Source: Candidatus Galacturonatibacter soehngenii (GTDB lineage Bacteria; Bacillota; Clostridia; Lachnospirales; Lachnospiraceae). Taken from it: a stretch of DNA of 64,000 nucleotides. Position numbers and translations under genes: made by a program. Positions 20,766-30,724 of the stretch are shown here, piece after piece; position 1 is the stretch's first letter, and every line of letters begins with the position of its first letter. The stretch lies in contig NZ_WAGX01000005.1 in the NCBI RefSeq assembly GCF_008830185.1, forward strand, positions 1,178,001 through 1,242,000, written 5' to 3'. Under the pieces are notes generated by a model that did no database searches, had not been told where the DNA came from, and saw only the letters and a program-made list of their open reading frames with translations.

Positions 20766-23090
20766 TTAATATTGGTATATAATATGAATATGCTTTATTT
20801 CATTTGGTTCTAATTGATATTCCAATAAAAGAGTACCATCTGTCACCTGTGCATGGTGAACTCGAATACTAGGAGCTGCCATACTCTTTAAATATTCTAC
20901 TTCACTTAATCCAATATTGATTTCTTCCGTATCCGTCATCTGAATCCATGTATCTTGTACACTTCCAGCGTTTTGATGAATGGATCTTTCTTTAATGTAA
21001 TAGTTTCCATTATCAACATTATTTAACTGGAATTGGAGAATTAATTTATTATTATCTTCAAACAATTCATCGTAGCTCGTAGATAATATTTCTTTCTCTT
21101 GGCTTGTATAATATTTGTAGTTTAATTTTTTGCAATTATGACACACAATGGAATAATTCTTTGTATCCGTTGCAGTTACTAAAAAATGTTCCTCTTTTTT
21201 TAATAAATACTTTCCTAATCTGTTTAGAAAGTAATATGCATAAAATGCTGGCTTTTTTATTCCTTGCTTCGTAAGCATACCCGATAGGCCACTTACTACA
21301 CTATGATTGTTTTTACTATCAATCATAATATCCAGTGGATTACTATAACACAATACATTTGCTTCATCAAAACAACTAAGTATATTTTTTACGACAACCG
21401 CTCCTTTATAACAAGAGTCATTCATCCTATCATTTTGCATTAATGACTCCTTCCATTCCGTAAAATAAATATTTTCAAAATCAACTCCTTGACTTTTCAT
21501 AATACTTTTTGCTAAAGCATATTGATTATTTAGGTATTGATGATTGGATACGCGGTGTAGCATTATTTTTTCATCTACTTTTCCATATCGATATGGATAT
21601 GCAGATAAGGTAAGTGTATCGTATGAAATTTTACTTTTCTTCATTCTCTCTAAGTAACGTTGTAAATTATCGCCTTCGTAGCTTAGGAAAATACCTGGCC
21701 CCATTAAATTTTTACGGATTTTATATTTGTTGATAATTGCGGATATCTTCTTATATTCCTCAAAATAAAGAATTGCCTTTTCCTCTTCAAAATCACTATC
21801 ATAAAATAATTCAAATCTCCAATTTTGTACATTCGTAATGCTATAGCGATTGGCAAAATGGGAAAGTAGTTTATCTAAGTATGCATGAAAATCTTCATTA
21901 AAACGTATATTTCTGTAATTAATTACAATGTGAAGTTTGAAATTTTTTTCAAGCAGAAAGTCAAAGACTCTCTCAATTTTGAAGTAGTCAAATTTTATAT
22001 TTTTATCAAAATCAATGGTATTATCAAGAACAATTTTTGCATATTCAAACCCTAATTCATTTTTAAGTATTGCAATTTGACTTTGTACGTCGCTTTTCGA
22101 TAAGAAATCAGCATCTCCAACATCAATCATTTCTTTCCAAAAAGTTTTATATGCTTGTTTTTGCCATACATCAATTTCTATTAAAGTTATGTTACTTCCA
22201 AGCTCTTCTTCATTATTTCCTTCGTTTTCCCTTAATAAACTTTGTACCTCTTTATCTATCTTTTTTGAATCGCTATCCAAATATAGAGTGTCTTTTTTAT
22301 ATTGATTACGATAAACCATTGGTTTTATTTTATAATTTTCATAGAACACTCTAGAAAAGGATGCAACGTTTGGAAACCCATTGTCTAATGCTACTTTTAA
22401 TATTGTCTGATTTGTATTTTTCAAATCTTTTATCGCAGCTTTTAATCGAATTTGATTCAAATATTTTAAGAAGGTAGTCCCAGTTTTTTCTCTAAAATAC
22501 TTTGCCAAATATTGTGGGGTTAGATAAAACTCTTTTGCTAAATCATTTAATGTAATGTTTTGCTGATAATGAATTTCAATATATTCAAGGATATCTGTTA
22601 CTCTCTTTTCGCTTGCATCTTTATCTAATAGCTGTAATTCATTTCGTTTTATCTGAAATTCGTTTAATAAAAAGATTACGATTTCATAATAAATTTTATT
22701 TAAGTATACCTCTTTATAATCTTGCTCTATGAAATGTTCATTTAAAAATTTAATAATAAGCTTTCTTAGATTTTCGTAGTTATTATTAATCTCAACTACA
22801 GAATTGCATAGAAAATAAAAATTTCTAGAATTTAGCAATCGGCATAAACTGCCATATCTAATGTATAGCTTAACATAAAGTGCGTGATTGGTTCTTCGAA
22901 TTTGATGTTTGTTCATTGTATTAATCATAAGGACATCTTCCGCTTGAAGCTGATATGTTTTATCCACAACTTCAACCTCCATCTCACCCTTTAGAAGATA
23001 AATTAATTCAATGTCTTGGTGAATCTGAAAGCCTTGTGATTCTTCTCTTGCAAATTCATAATACAGTATGGATTGATTCAAATTTTGCAT
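20766..23090 (-). CDS. AraC-family regulator fused to GH39-like domain (first copy)
   Basis: This 774-residue protein has an N-terminal cupin-type sensing domain (about 1-90; FQIHQDIELIYLLKGE), an AraC helix-turn-helix pair (about 165-262) and a C-terminal region (about 300-774) resembling GH39 beta-xylosidases. In the GH39 part the nucleophile motif is kept (FTEW, Glu545), but the acid/base motif NEP is replaced near 427-432 (FELFYD). It is probably a ligand sensor, not an enzyme. ATG 23090 has GGGAG just upstream; the frame is open to 23126. It lies upstream of the PTS-GH1 operon and probably activates it. Paralogues are at 28212 and 38258. Confidence 0.88.
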   Translation of the reverse strand: MQNLNQSILYYEFAREESQGFQIHQDIELIYLLKGEMEVEVVDKTYQLQAEDVLMINTMNKHQIRRTNHALYVKLYIRYGSLCRLLNSRNFYFLCNSVVEINNNYENLRKLIIKFLNEHFIEQDYKEVYLNKIYYEIVIFLLNEFQIKRNELQLLDKDASEKRVTDILEYIEIHYQQNITLNDLAKEFYLTPQYLAKYFREKTGTTFLKYLNQIRLKAAIKDLKNTNQTILKVALDNGFPNVASFSRVFYENYKIKPMVYRNQYKKDTLYLDSDSKKIDKEVQSLLRENEGNNEEELGSNITLIEIDVWQKQAYKTFWKEMIDVGDADFLSKSDVQSQIAILKNELGFEYAKIVLDNTIDFDKNIKFDYFKIERVFDFLLEKNFKLHIVINYRNIRFNEDFHAYLDKLLSHFANRYSITNVQNWRFELFYDSDFEEEKAILYFEEYKKISAIINKYKIRKNLMGPGIFLSYEGDNLQRYLERMKKSKISYDTLTLSAYPYRYGKVDEKIMLHRVSNHQYLNNQYALAKSIMKSQGVDFENIYFTEWKESLMQNDRMNDSCYKGAVVVKNILSCFDEANVLCYSNPLDIMIDSKNNHSVVSGLSGMLTKQGIKKPAFYAYYFLNRLGKYLLKKEEHFLVTATDTKNYSIVCHNCKKLNYKYYTSQEKEILSTSYDELFEDNNKLILQFQLNNVDNGNYYIKERSIHQNAGSVQDTWIQMTDTEEINIGLSEVEYLKSMAAPSIRVHHAQVTDGTLLLEYQLEPNEIKHIHIIYQY

Positions 23091-23137
23091 AAACTCCCTC
23101 CAACGCCTAAAGTAAGTAGTACCCATTGAATTTATTT

Positions 23138-23180
23138 ATTATACCATAACTACAATAGGGTGGTATCCGTTGATACCACC
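23138..23180 (-). promoter_or_regulatory. Promoter -10 and dyad upstream of first AraC-GH39 gene
   Basis: TATAAT on the minus strand (23143-23138) lies 15 bp from a perfect 9-bp dyad GGTGGTATC (23159-23167) / GATACCACC (23172-23180) that covers the -35 position. It may be an operator, or a terminator of the phosphatase gene, but no T run follows in either direction. Confidence 0.45.
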
Positions 23181-23201
23181 ACAATGATAAATGATACGAT
23201 A

Positions 23202-23867
23202 TTATATTTTTGTCTGATTGAATCCACTTACCTTAAACTCTCCATCTTGATAGATAAGTGTGGATATCCCAGAATTAAGAATTTCAATTGCAGGGCTAAT
23301 GGTTGCGTCCATTTTTGTAAAGATATTCCTTATGACATTACCATGTGTAACAACTAAAATGTTAGAATTCTTTGCATTATCATTTGAACCAATGATATGC
23401 GCAAGCCCTCTATCTAGTCGCTCCCATAGTTCTTCATAATTTTCTGCCTCATGAAAAGGATCTGCTTGCTTAATAAGGTTCATGAATTCCTCTAAGCTAA
23501 GTCCTTCAAACATTTTGTCTATACTTTTATTAGCAGCTTTGGCAAACGTTTGATAGGCATCACTTTGTAGTGCTCCCTCAAAATATCCAAAAAAAGACTC
23601 TCTAAATTCCATTTTAGGTTGTATTTTGATATGTGATGCGTAATTATTTTCTTTTACTATAATTTTGGCTGTTTGAATGGTTCTTCCTAAATCACTTGAG
23701 TAAACAGCATCAAATCTTAAATCAGAAAGAATTTCTCCCGTTTTTTTGGCTACTACCTCACCTTCTTTTGTTAGAGGCGTATCTGCCCATCCTTGCATTC
23801 TTTTATATTTATTTAGATATGTTTCTCCATGACGTATAAAATATATTGTAATTCTTTTCTTATCCAT
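23202..23867 (-). CDS. Histidine phosphatase family protein (phosphoglycerate mutase-like)
   Basis: This 221-residue protein carries the RHGE motif near its N-terminus (IYFIRHGETY; catalytic His about residue 11) with the GWADTPLTKEG block, and a later THGN motif (about residue 173) with the second catalytic His. This is the usual small cofactor-independent branch of the superfamily, which includes sugar-phosphate and nucleotide phosphatases. ATG 23867 is chosen because GGGGAG lies 5 nt upstream, leaving 10 bp after the hydrolase gene. An alternative start at 23888 would overlap that gene. In this operon it may dephosphorylate a sugar phosphate made by the PTS-fed pathway; the substrate is unknown. 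Confidence 0.85.
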   Translation of the reverse strand: MDKKRITIYFIRHGETYLNKYKRMQGWADTPLTKEGEVVAKKTGEILSDLRFDAVYSSDLGRTIQTAKIIVKENNYASHIKIQPKMEFRESFFGYFEGALQSDAYQTFAKAANKSIDKMFEGLSLEEFMNLIKQADPFHEAENYEELWERLDRGLAHIIGSNDNAKNSNILVVTHGNVIRNIFTKMDATISPAIEILNSGISTLIYQDGEFKVSGFNQTKI

Positions 23868-23877
23868 ACAGGCTCCC

Positions 23878-26547
23878 CTATTCTTCATACTTAATAATTA
23901 CGTTACCAAACATGCCCGTTGGATTTTGTGGCTCAAACATCTTTGCTAAGAATAAATCCGAGAATTTACTTTGCTCTCTCTCTAGCGTTGTTGAAACCTC
24001 AATTACTAGTTTGTTTGTTTTGTTTTCTATTACATTTTTTAATGGTATCAGAAAAGGTGGCGTTAACTGATTGGCAATGCATTCATCATTTATAATAATT
24101 TTAACCGCCTCATGAGCATGTTCGATAAATAGATAACCTTTACTGAAACCTTTTATAGGTATTACTTTTTCATAACGAATGACACCTGAAAAATCTGGCT
24201 CTATTCTAGAAAATGGTACAAGTGCGTCCATCCTTGTTTTTTTCGTTAATTGCGGATATTCGATTGCTCTACCATAAGTTAGATTCCAATCTTGACTTAT
24301 ATCAAGTTCTTTACTTAGGCTTTCATACCTTTGCTGCTGTGGTAGATACGTTTCGATTGGCTCATCCTTTCTACCTGAAATAAGTAATAAGCTTCCATAC
24401 ACTGGTAAATCTAGCATAAACGTAGTAAAATCTCCATCCTGGAAAGAATCTAATAAATATGTCTTTTGATTCAATACATCACAAACAAAATAAGTCTTTT
24501 GCCCTCGAATCGAAACCTTTTTAGAAATAGTCTTATGTGATGATTCATTATGAAAAAAGAAAATATCCGTATCCCTCTTCTTATAATGATAGTATTTTAA
24601 GTCTAAACAATTACCATCCATTTTAATCTCATATGCATCCAAATCTCTTAATGTAATTGCTAAGTTAGATAAGGAGGATTTTACATAATTTTCATCAAAC
24701 TCATGCGCGATAATCGTGTTATTTGATAAGACTTTTAAAGGATAATCCTCTACAAATATTACTTTTTCTCTACCTACTTTTTCAGCAAAATCGATTAATT
24801 TGTCGGTTACAAATTCGCAATAAGGCACGATTAAATAGCTAAATTCTAGTTGATTGATTATAAATCCATCTTCTCTGGCACTAGCGTCTTGTTCCAGCAT
24901 ATCCATACTAACAAATAAAAATTCGATTTGGTTTTGTGTTAATACTTTTGCTACTTTTTCAATGGACATATACTCGCCCATCCATTCACTTTCAGCATGA
25001 TATAAAATTCCTACTTGTATGACTGGTTTTCCTTCACTAAGTAGTCCACACATTTGTCTTGCGTAATTCATTAGCTTACCAAAATACGGGAATAATGGAT
25101 TGTTTCCTCTTCCATAAAAATGAGGTGGACAATCTACATCAGGATAATCGCTCATAGAAAAGGCATGCGGAACCAAAAAATTAATACCATTGATTAATAG
25201 AAAATCCAAAATCCATTTCATGTCTCTTATACCAAGTTCCCAACCATAAGCACCATATAGTTCACACATGGTTCTACCTTTTTTGATTGGGTCTAATGCC
25301 GCCGAAGATGCCCCCAACTTCGCTAGACAATAATGAAAGAATTCTCCATCTGACCTTGAAATATTACTTCTTTTATAATTAGCTCCACCCATAATGATTT
25401 GACAACCAATGGTATCAATACCTGCCATATGTTGCCCCGCCATGGCCCTAAAATAATGACCACATCCGCATCCCAAACGACTGTGCATTCCACTATCTTC
25501 AATTACATGTCCGATGTATTCTACATTTCTTTCCTCACACCATTTTCCAAGCTGTCTAGAAAAATTCTTTTCGTATAGTTTGGTAATTAACTCCATATAT
25601 ACTTTACGAAATAGAACCGTTTTTGTGTTTTGATAAGTAGAACTCCACAAGAACGGTAAGTACATCTTCCATTCCTTTTCATATTCCTCATCAAGTAATT
25701 TTTCTAGTTCACTACACCATGGTAAGGGCATGTCCTTATGCCCAATTCGTTCATCCTTTTCATATCCTGATGTATTACCATATCCAGGCTCATCAGAGAA
25801 AAATCCCATAAAGGTTGTACCAAACTCCTCCTTATAATGTTGATAGTGAGGTTCATATACTGCTTCTATCAAAGTCTTTACAGATTCAGCATCAATAATG
25901 TTAATATAATCGGGATTTCCTCCGTTTGCTTTATTCGCAATGCATTCATATGTTACAAACACACGCCAATCACCTTGTGGAAAACAGTAGGTTAGTGTAT
26001 TTTCATTACATTGACTGGTTAAATCAATACCTTTTGTTTCATCGACTTTATCCTCTTCGATTAAAGGATAGGCAACTACTGAAACTAATCGGTTGTTTTT
26101 TTCTTGCAACGTGATATCTGAAGTAACCCTTTGGGACCACCCTCTAAGTGGTTTTAGCATATGACTTAAATTCAAAGTGACCTCAGCTGATTTTCCCCAA
26201 ACATCCACCATATTATAATTTATGTATTTCTTTCTTCTTTCTGGATATTTCTGAGCAATCAGGCCATTTGCATAACCAGTCGGAAAATGAGCATCATCCA
26301 GAAGCCAAACTTTCATATTACACTTTTTAGCACTGTATATAATAAAATCCATGTCCCTCCACCAACCTTCACCCAAAAAGTCAGGATGAGGTCTTGATTC
26401 TACACATACGGCATTGATATTGCTTTCTTTGATTTTTTGGAGCTCTTCTTCTATTCTTTGATGACTCTCTCCCTTGATCCAAAGAAACGGTGCAATCGAT
26501 TCATTTGTTTTACTAATATATTGATTCTGTAATGTTTCCCAATTCAT
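23878..26547 (-). CDS. Putative glycoside hydrolase, GH106-like (alpha-L-rhamnosidase related)
   Basis: This 889-residue protein has no signal peptide. The N-terminal half looks like a catalytic TIM barrel, with ESRPHPDFLGEGWW near 48-61, the FSDEPGYG segment near 245 and an RSDGEFFHY stretch near 400. The C-terminal part (about 750-889) resembles a beta-sandwich carbohydrate-binding domain. The pattern recalls the large GH106/GH2-related hydrolases, but the family call is tentative. It follows the EIIBC gene by 36 bp, suggesting that it acts in the cytoplasm on glycosides taken up or phosphorylated by that PTS, such as rutinose- or rhamnose-decorated compounds. GGAG precedes the ATG. Confidence 0.65.
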   Translation of the reverse strand: MNWETLQNQYISKTNESIAPFLWIKGESHQRIEEELQKIKESNINAVCVESRPHPDFLGEGWWRDMDFIIYSAKKCNMKVWLLDDAHFPTGYANGLIAQKYPERRKKYINYNMVDVWGKSAEVTLNLSHMLKPLRGWSQRVTSDITLQEKNNRLVSVVAYPLIEEDKVDETKGIDLTSQCNENTLTYCFPQGDWRVFVTYECIANKANGGNPDYINIIDAESVKTLIEAVYEPHYQHYKEEFGTTFMGFFSDEPGYGNTSGYEKDERIGHKDMPLPWCSELEKLLDEEYEKEWKMYLPFLWSSTYQNTKTVLFRKVYMELITKLYEKNFSRQLGKWCEERNVEYIGHVIEDSGMHSRLGCGCGHYFRAMAGQHMAGIDTIGCQIIMGGANYKRSNISRSDGEFFHYCLAKLGASSAALDPIKKGRTMCELYGAYGWELGIRDMKWILDFLLINGINFLVPHAFSMSDYPDVDCPPHFYGRGNNPLFPYFGKLMNYARQMCGLLSEGKPVIQVGILYHAESEWMGEYMSIEKVAKVLTQNQIEFLFVSMDMLEQDASAREDGFIINQLEFSYLIVPYCEFVTDKLIDFAEKVGREKVIFVEDYPLKVLSNNTIIAHEFDENYVKSSLSNLAITLRDLDAYEIKMDGNCLDLKYYHYKKRDTDIFFFHNESSHKTISKKVSIRGQKTYFVCDVLNQKTYLLDSFQDGDFTTFMLDLPVYGSLLLISGRKDEPIETYLPQQQRYESLSKELDISQDWNLTYGRAIEYPQLTKKTRMDALVPFSRIEPDFSGVIRYEKVIPIKGFSKGYLFIEHAHEAVKIIINDECIANQLTPPFLIPLKNVIENKTNKLVIEVSTTLEREQSKFSDLFLAKMFEPQNPTGMFGNVIIKYEE

Positions 26548-26583
26548 AGGCTACTCCATTTCATTCTTTTCTTTTATTTCTAT

Positions 26584-28002
26584 TTAGTCTCTTGCTATTT
26601 CACTATCTGTTTTACTAAGACATGTATTTTTTGTTCCAATGAATGCTGTCAGAACAAATGCTAATATAAGAGAAACCATACAAGATATTACAACACCCCA
26701 AAATGCAGTATCAAGTCCTGTCTGAGGATTGATCATACCTGGTAATACAAATATACCTGCGCCTCCTGGTACAAACTGTTTGGCCCCAAACGCTGCTGCA
26801 ACAAAGCCACCAATTGCACTAGCTCCTAATGCAATAAAAAACGGTTTTTTTGCTGGCACATTGATACCATATATAGCTGGCTCTGATACTCCAAGAATAC
26901 CTGCCACACCTGCTGCAATACCAATTGATTTATATTTTTTATTTTTTGATTTAAGTCCTGCTGCAACTGCTGCTCCTACTTGACCAAAAACAGTACATGC
27001 AAGTGTTGCCATAACTGGACAATAGCCAAGCGTTGTAACATTTTGAATAAAAAGCGGAACAAGTCCCCATTGTATGCCCGCAAGAATAGCTAATTGCCAA
27101 ATTCCTCCCATAACAAAACCTGTCAGAACTGGTGAGGCACCATAAATCGTATTGACAATGAATGCTACACCATTACCTAATGCCGTAACCACAGGACCTA
27201 CCACTAAAAATCCGAGTGATCCAGCTACTATAATTGTAAACATCGGTACAAAAATCACTTGCATAACATCTGGTAAAATCTTTTTAAATAATTTTTCTAA
27301 TTTAACTGCCAAAAAAGATATAAAGATAATTGGAAGAACACTTTGTGTATAGTTCATTAATTTTAATGGTAACCCAAATAAAGTAAATGCAGTACCTTCT
27401 GAAACTGCTGTTAGTATGGTTGGGTAAATCAACGCACAACCAAGGCCAGCAGAAATAATAGGATTACCTCCAAACTTTTTGCCTGCATTATACCCAATAA
27501 TAATTGGGAAAAAGTAAAAAACCGAATCTCCTAGTGCATATAATGTAATGTAAGTACCGCTTGTTGCCTGAAGTAACCCAAATTGAACAAATACTGCAAG
27601 AAATCCTTTTAAAGCACCTCCTCCTGCAATTAAGCCAATAGCTGGAATAAAAATTCCTGCAATGGTATCTAGCAGTCTTCCCCCTAGACTAGCCTTTTTC
27701 TTCTCTTTGGAATCTTGTTTTCTGGTTTCTTCATCAACGACCATGTCTTGCTCTTTTAAACCAGTTATTTTAATTACTTCATCATAAACTTTACCAACAC
27801 TTTGACCAATAATAATTTGATATTCTTCTTCTTTTACAACAACACCTAAAACACCCTCTAATTTTTTAATTCCCTCTACCTTGATTAGTGCATCATCTTT
27901 TACTCTAATTCTAAGTCTGGTCATACAGTGCGAAGCAACCTTAATATTGTCAACTCCTCCTGCTTGAGTAATAATTTCCCCTGCCAAAACATCTTTTTTC
28001 AT
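26584..28002 (-). CDS. PTS transporter EIIBC, beta-glucoside type, lacking EIIA
   Basis: This 472-residue protein has an EIIB domain with phospho-Cys26 (SHCMTRLRI) and a membrane EIIC domain (about 110-465). It ends there without the EIIA domain present in the paralogue at 18757-20577. The phosphoryl donor must come from another protein, possibly that paralogue. ATG 28002 is preferred: AAAGGA lies 8 nt upstream, whereas a GTG at 28008 sits too close to it. The GH106-like hydrolase and the histidine phosphatase follow in the same operon. The substrate is probably a glycoside or disaccharide; sequence does not decide which. Confidence 0.92.
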   Translation of the reverse strand: MKKDVLAGEIITQAGGVDNIKVASHCMTRLRIRVKDDALIKVEGIKKLEGVLGVVVKEEEYQIIIGQSVGKVYDEVIKITGLKEQDMVVDEETRKQDSKEKKKASLGGRLLDTIAGIFIPAIGLIAGGGALKGFLAVFVQFGLLQATSGTYITLYALGDSVFYFFPIIIGYNAGKKFGGNPIISAGLGCALIYPTILTAVSEGTAFTLFGLPLKLMNYTQSVLPIIFISFLAVKLEKLFKKILPDVMQVIFVPMFTIIVAGSLGFLVVGPVVTALGNGVAFIVNTIYGASPVLTGFVMGGIWQLAILAGIQWGLVPLFIQNVTTLGYCPVMATLACTVFGQVGAAVAAGLKSKNKKYKSIGIAAGVAGILGVSEPAIYGINVPAKKPFFIALGASAIGGFVAAAFGAKQFVPGGAGIFVLPGMINPQTGLDTAFWGVVISCMVSLILAFVLTAFIGTKNTCLSKTDSEIARD

Positions 28003-28046
28003 ATTCACTTATCCTTTCTTGAAAAATACATTAATAGAATATCTCA

Positions 28047-28083
28047 GCGAATTCGCCTTTTGCTATGGTGCAAGAGTATTATA
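28047..28083 (-). promoter_or_regulatory. Promoter -10 and palindrome before EIIBC operon
   Basis: A minus-strand TATAAT (28083-28078) has no good -35. A 10-bp palindrome GCGAATTCGC (28047-28056) lies downstream of the predicted start. The sequence around it (GCGAATTCGCTGAGATAT on the minus strand) resembles GCGAATCCGAGATAT in the first PTS promoter, hinting at a shared regulator. Confidence 0.35.
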
Positions 28084-28130
28084 TCGAAATTATGCGCTTA
28101 TCACTTTTCACAACTTGTAATATCATATCT

Positions 28131-28154
28131 AAAAATTGCAAAAAAGCTTTGCAA
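28131..28154 (-). terminator. Terminator of second AraC-GH39 gene
   Basis: On the minus strand TTGCAAA (28154-28148) pairs with TTTGCAA (28142-28136), followed by TTTTT. It lies in the 209-bp gap between the regulator and the PTS operon. Confidence 0.75.
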
Positions 28155-28211
28155 GATAAAATAACGCAAAATCTATACTATTAAATATTGCATTGTAAAT
28201 TCTATAACATG

Positions 28212-30608
28212 TTATTTTTCAAAAATTTGAATGAATCTCATTTCATGCGGTAATAACTCGACATCAAGCTGAAGCTTGTTCCCATTTACGGTCTTTTTAT
28301 TAATACTCATATGTGGTACACATGTCTGCTTTAAATAAATGATATCTTCTGGTCCTAATTCCTGTTCACTTCCTAATTCAATCCATTTATCCAAGATGCT
28401 TCCATGCTTTTCATTTACCACTCGTTGTTTGATCAAATACTGCTTGTCATTGATAAGATTGTTTAATATAATTTTAATTTGAATGGATTTACTGTCTTTA
28501 AATAAAGTATTCAATTCTCTGGCTTCATAGGAATCCTCTTCTTTTAAAAAGTAATTTAATCCAAACTCCACATGATTGAAACATAGAATCTGAAAGCTTT
28601 GAAACTCATTTGTGGTTACAATATAGTTTGCTCCCTTTTCTATAACCTTCTTTCCTAATTTTTTTAAAAACCAAAATGCGAAAAAGGAAGGCTTGCATAT
28701 TCCGTTTTTTGTTAATATTCCTGAACTTCCATTTAATATTTTTCTAGAGTCATAATAAACATTTAATAAATCAGAGCCATACCAAAACCCCATAGCATTT
28801 ACTCTTTCATTTACGGCAAATATATTTTTCAAAATAAAGGTTGCTCTGGAACAGCTATCTTGAATATAATTTCGATTCGCAAGGCTATTGCTCCATTCTG
28901 TAATAAAAAACTTCGATTTAAAATTAAATTTATTTAGAATATCTGTTATTAATTGTGTTTGATCAATTAAAAAATTAGGGTTTGTCATCCTCTTTTTGTA
29001 TACTTCATCTTCCTCTTTATATTCCACATAGGGAAACGATATGGACGTAAAAATATCTGGCTGATACTTTGAATGTAAAAAAGAGCCTATATATTGTTCC
29101 ATTAATTTTAAATCAGTCATGGGCATCATTCCAGGTCCTGCAACTTTTGCGTTTGAAATATGCTTCTTAACAGACTCATAACCTGCTTCCCAAACACCAG
29201 TAGCGCTATACTTTTCCGTCTTATAATAGGGCCTTTTGGGCAAAAAGAAGGTGAATTCAAACACCCAATTTTCCACAATCTCAACCCCATATCTTTTTAC
29301 AATATGTGATAGGAATTTATTTAACATCACATTCCACTCATCACTACTTTCAAAGGATACACATTCCACTGTTTTATACAAATTGGATTGTCTATTAACT
29401 ACAGCTGTATCAATACGATTTCCCATATCTAAAAACAGCTTCATTTTATTTTGAACAAAGAAATCTAGAACAGCGTCCATACGATCAAAGTTTATTTCCT
29501 CATAAGGGGATTTTTCCATTAGCATAAAACGTTTTGAAAACAGATTCCAAACTCTGATATATTCAAAATCTAAATGCTCTTTTATATACAATATTTGTTC
29601 TTGTATCTGTGCTTCACAAACAATAGCGGCTGATCCAATGTTTATTATTTTATTTTCCCACGTATTAAAATCCGTAGAGATATTCATACTTACATTTATT
29701 TTTTGTGCCACTTCCGATTCATATTCTTTTGCATAGGAACTTTTTTCAGTCAATAAACTTTTGAGAACCTCTTTACTTTGTATTACGATTTCTTCTGCTT
29801 TTTTTCCTTTTCTCTTATTTTTATATTCAGTCGGAGTGATTCCAAAGGACTCTCGAAATATTTTATTTAATGCTGATGGATTCGAAAACCCATTATCAAT
29901 GGCAATTCTTGTGATTGCCTTATCTGAATACAATAGATCCTCCACTGCATATTGTAAGCGTATTTTTTTCACATAATCAACAAAGGATTCGCCTGTTTTT
30001 TTCGTAAAAAAACGCGATAAGGAAGAACTTGATATGTATAGTTTTTCTGCAATTTCAGATAAACTAATAGAATGCATATAATTAATATCAACATAATTTA
30101 GAATAAATTCTAATCGATATTCATTTTCTTTATATGTCTGTGGAGATGTTGTATTCATTTCTATCGTAAAATGTCTAACAAGATAATCTAGCAGCTTTAG
30201 CTGTAAGCTATATTGTTTAATCACTTGTTCTTCTCCAAAATCCAAATAGTGAAATAACATTTCCCTTAAAATCTTACGCAAGCCTTCATAATCAGAATTA
30301 TATTCGATGGTTGTATTACACCAAAAAAGAAAAAATTCCTTTTGAATTAATTCAGCTATAAAATGATAAGTAAAGTACACTCTATATATGATTGCATCCT
30401 GATTTGCATGAATAAAATGTTTTTTGTTCGTATTAATTAAAAACAAATCATCCTTTCTAAGTTTGTAAGCTTCCCCTGCCTGAAAAACGGTTACCTCTCC
30501 ATCCAATATAAATAGTAGTTCCAAATCTCTATGAAAGTGTTCCTCTTCCTGCTGACCAGATACAACGGCTGCTTTTACTCCAATAAAGTTCTTTAATCTT
30601 TCTCTCAT
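28212..30608 (-). CDS. AraC-family regulator fused to GH39-like domain (second copy)
   Basis: This 798-residue protein has an N-terminal cupin sensing region (EHFHRDLELLFILDGE, about 23-38), an AraC helix-turn-helix pair (about 170-265) and a C-terminal GH39-like region (about 300-798). The nucleophile motif remains (ITEW, Glu571), but the acid/base NEP motif is lost near 450-456 (FEFTFFL). It is therefore probably a sugar-sensing regulator. ATG 30608 is preferred by comparison with its paralogues, though its ribosome binding site is weak; the frame is open upstream to a TTG at 30662. It precedes the EIIBC/GH106-like operon behind a terminator and is its likely activator. Confidence 0.87.
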   Translation of the reverse strand: MRERLKNFIGVKAAVVSGQQEEEHFHRDLELLFILDGEVTVFQAGEAYKLRKDDLFLINTNKKHFIHANQDAIIYRVYFTYHFIAELIQKEFFLFWCNTTIEYNSDYEGLRKILREMLFHYLDFGEEQVIKQYSLQLKLLDYLVRHFTIEMNTTSPQTYKENEYRLEFILNYVDINYMHSISLSEIAEKLYISSSSLSRFFTKKTGESFVDYVKKIRLQYAVEDLLYSDKAITRIAIDNGFSNPSALNKIFRESFGITPTEYKNKRKGKKAEEIVIQSKEVLKSLLTEKSSYAKEYESEVAQKINVSMNISTDFNTWENKIINIGSAAIVCEAQIQEQILYIKEHLDFEYIRVWNLFSKRFMLMEKSPYEEINFDRMDAVLDFFVQNKMKLFLDMGNRIDTAVVNRQSNLYKTVECVSFESSDEWNVMLNKFLSHIVKRYGVEIVENWVFEFTFFLPKRPYYKTEKYSATGVWEAGYESVKKHISNAKVAGPGMMPMTDLKLMEQYIGSFLHSKYQPDIFTSISFPYVEYKEEDEVYKKRMTNPNFLIDQTQLITDILNKFNFKSKFFITEWSNSLANRNYIQDSCSRATFILKNIFAVNERVNAMGFWYGSDLLNVYYDSRKILNGSSGILTKNGICKPSFFAFWFLKKLGKKVIEKGANYIVTTNEFQSFQILCFNHVEFGLNYFLKEEDSYEARELNTLFKDSKSIQIKIILNNLINDKQYLIKQRVVNEKHGSILDKWIELGSEQELGPEDIIYLKQTCVPHMSINKKTVNGNKLQLDVELLPHEMRFIQIFEK

Positions 30609-30664
30609 CGATACTCTTCTTTCTAACAAGCTTTTATTTGCGTTTTTGTTTTTCTTATCCAAAG

Positions 30665-30698
30665 AAGGGAGCTATCATCTTTATATGATAGTTCCCTT
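30665..30698 (-). terminator. Hairpin terminator after sugar-binding lipoprotein gene
   Basis: AAGGGAGCTATCAT (30665-30678) pairs with ATGATAGTTCCCTT (30685-30698), 14 bp with one G-U pair. The T-rich tract is weak on both strands, but position supports termination of the lipoprotein transcript. Confidence 0.65.
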
Positions 30699-30724
30699 TA
30701 TTATTACTATTTTATTTGATTCTT

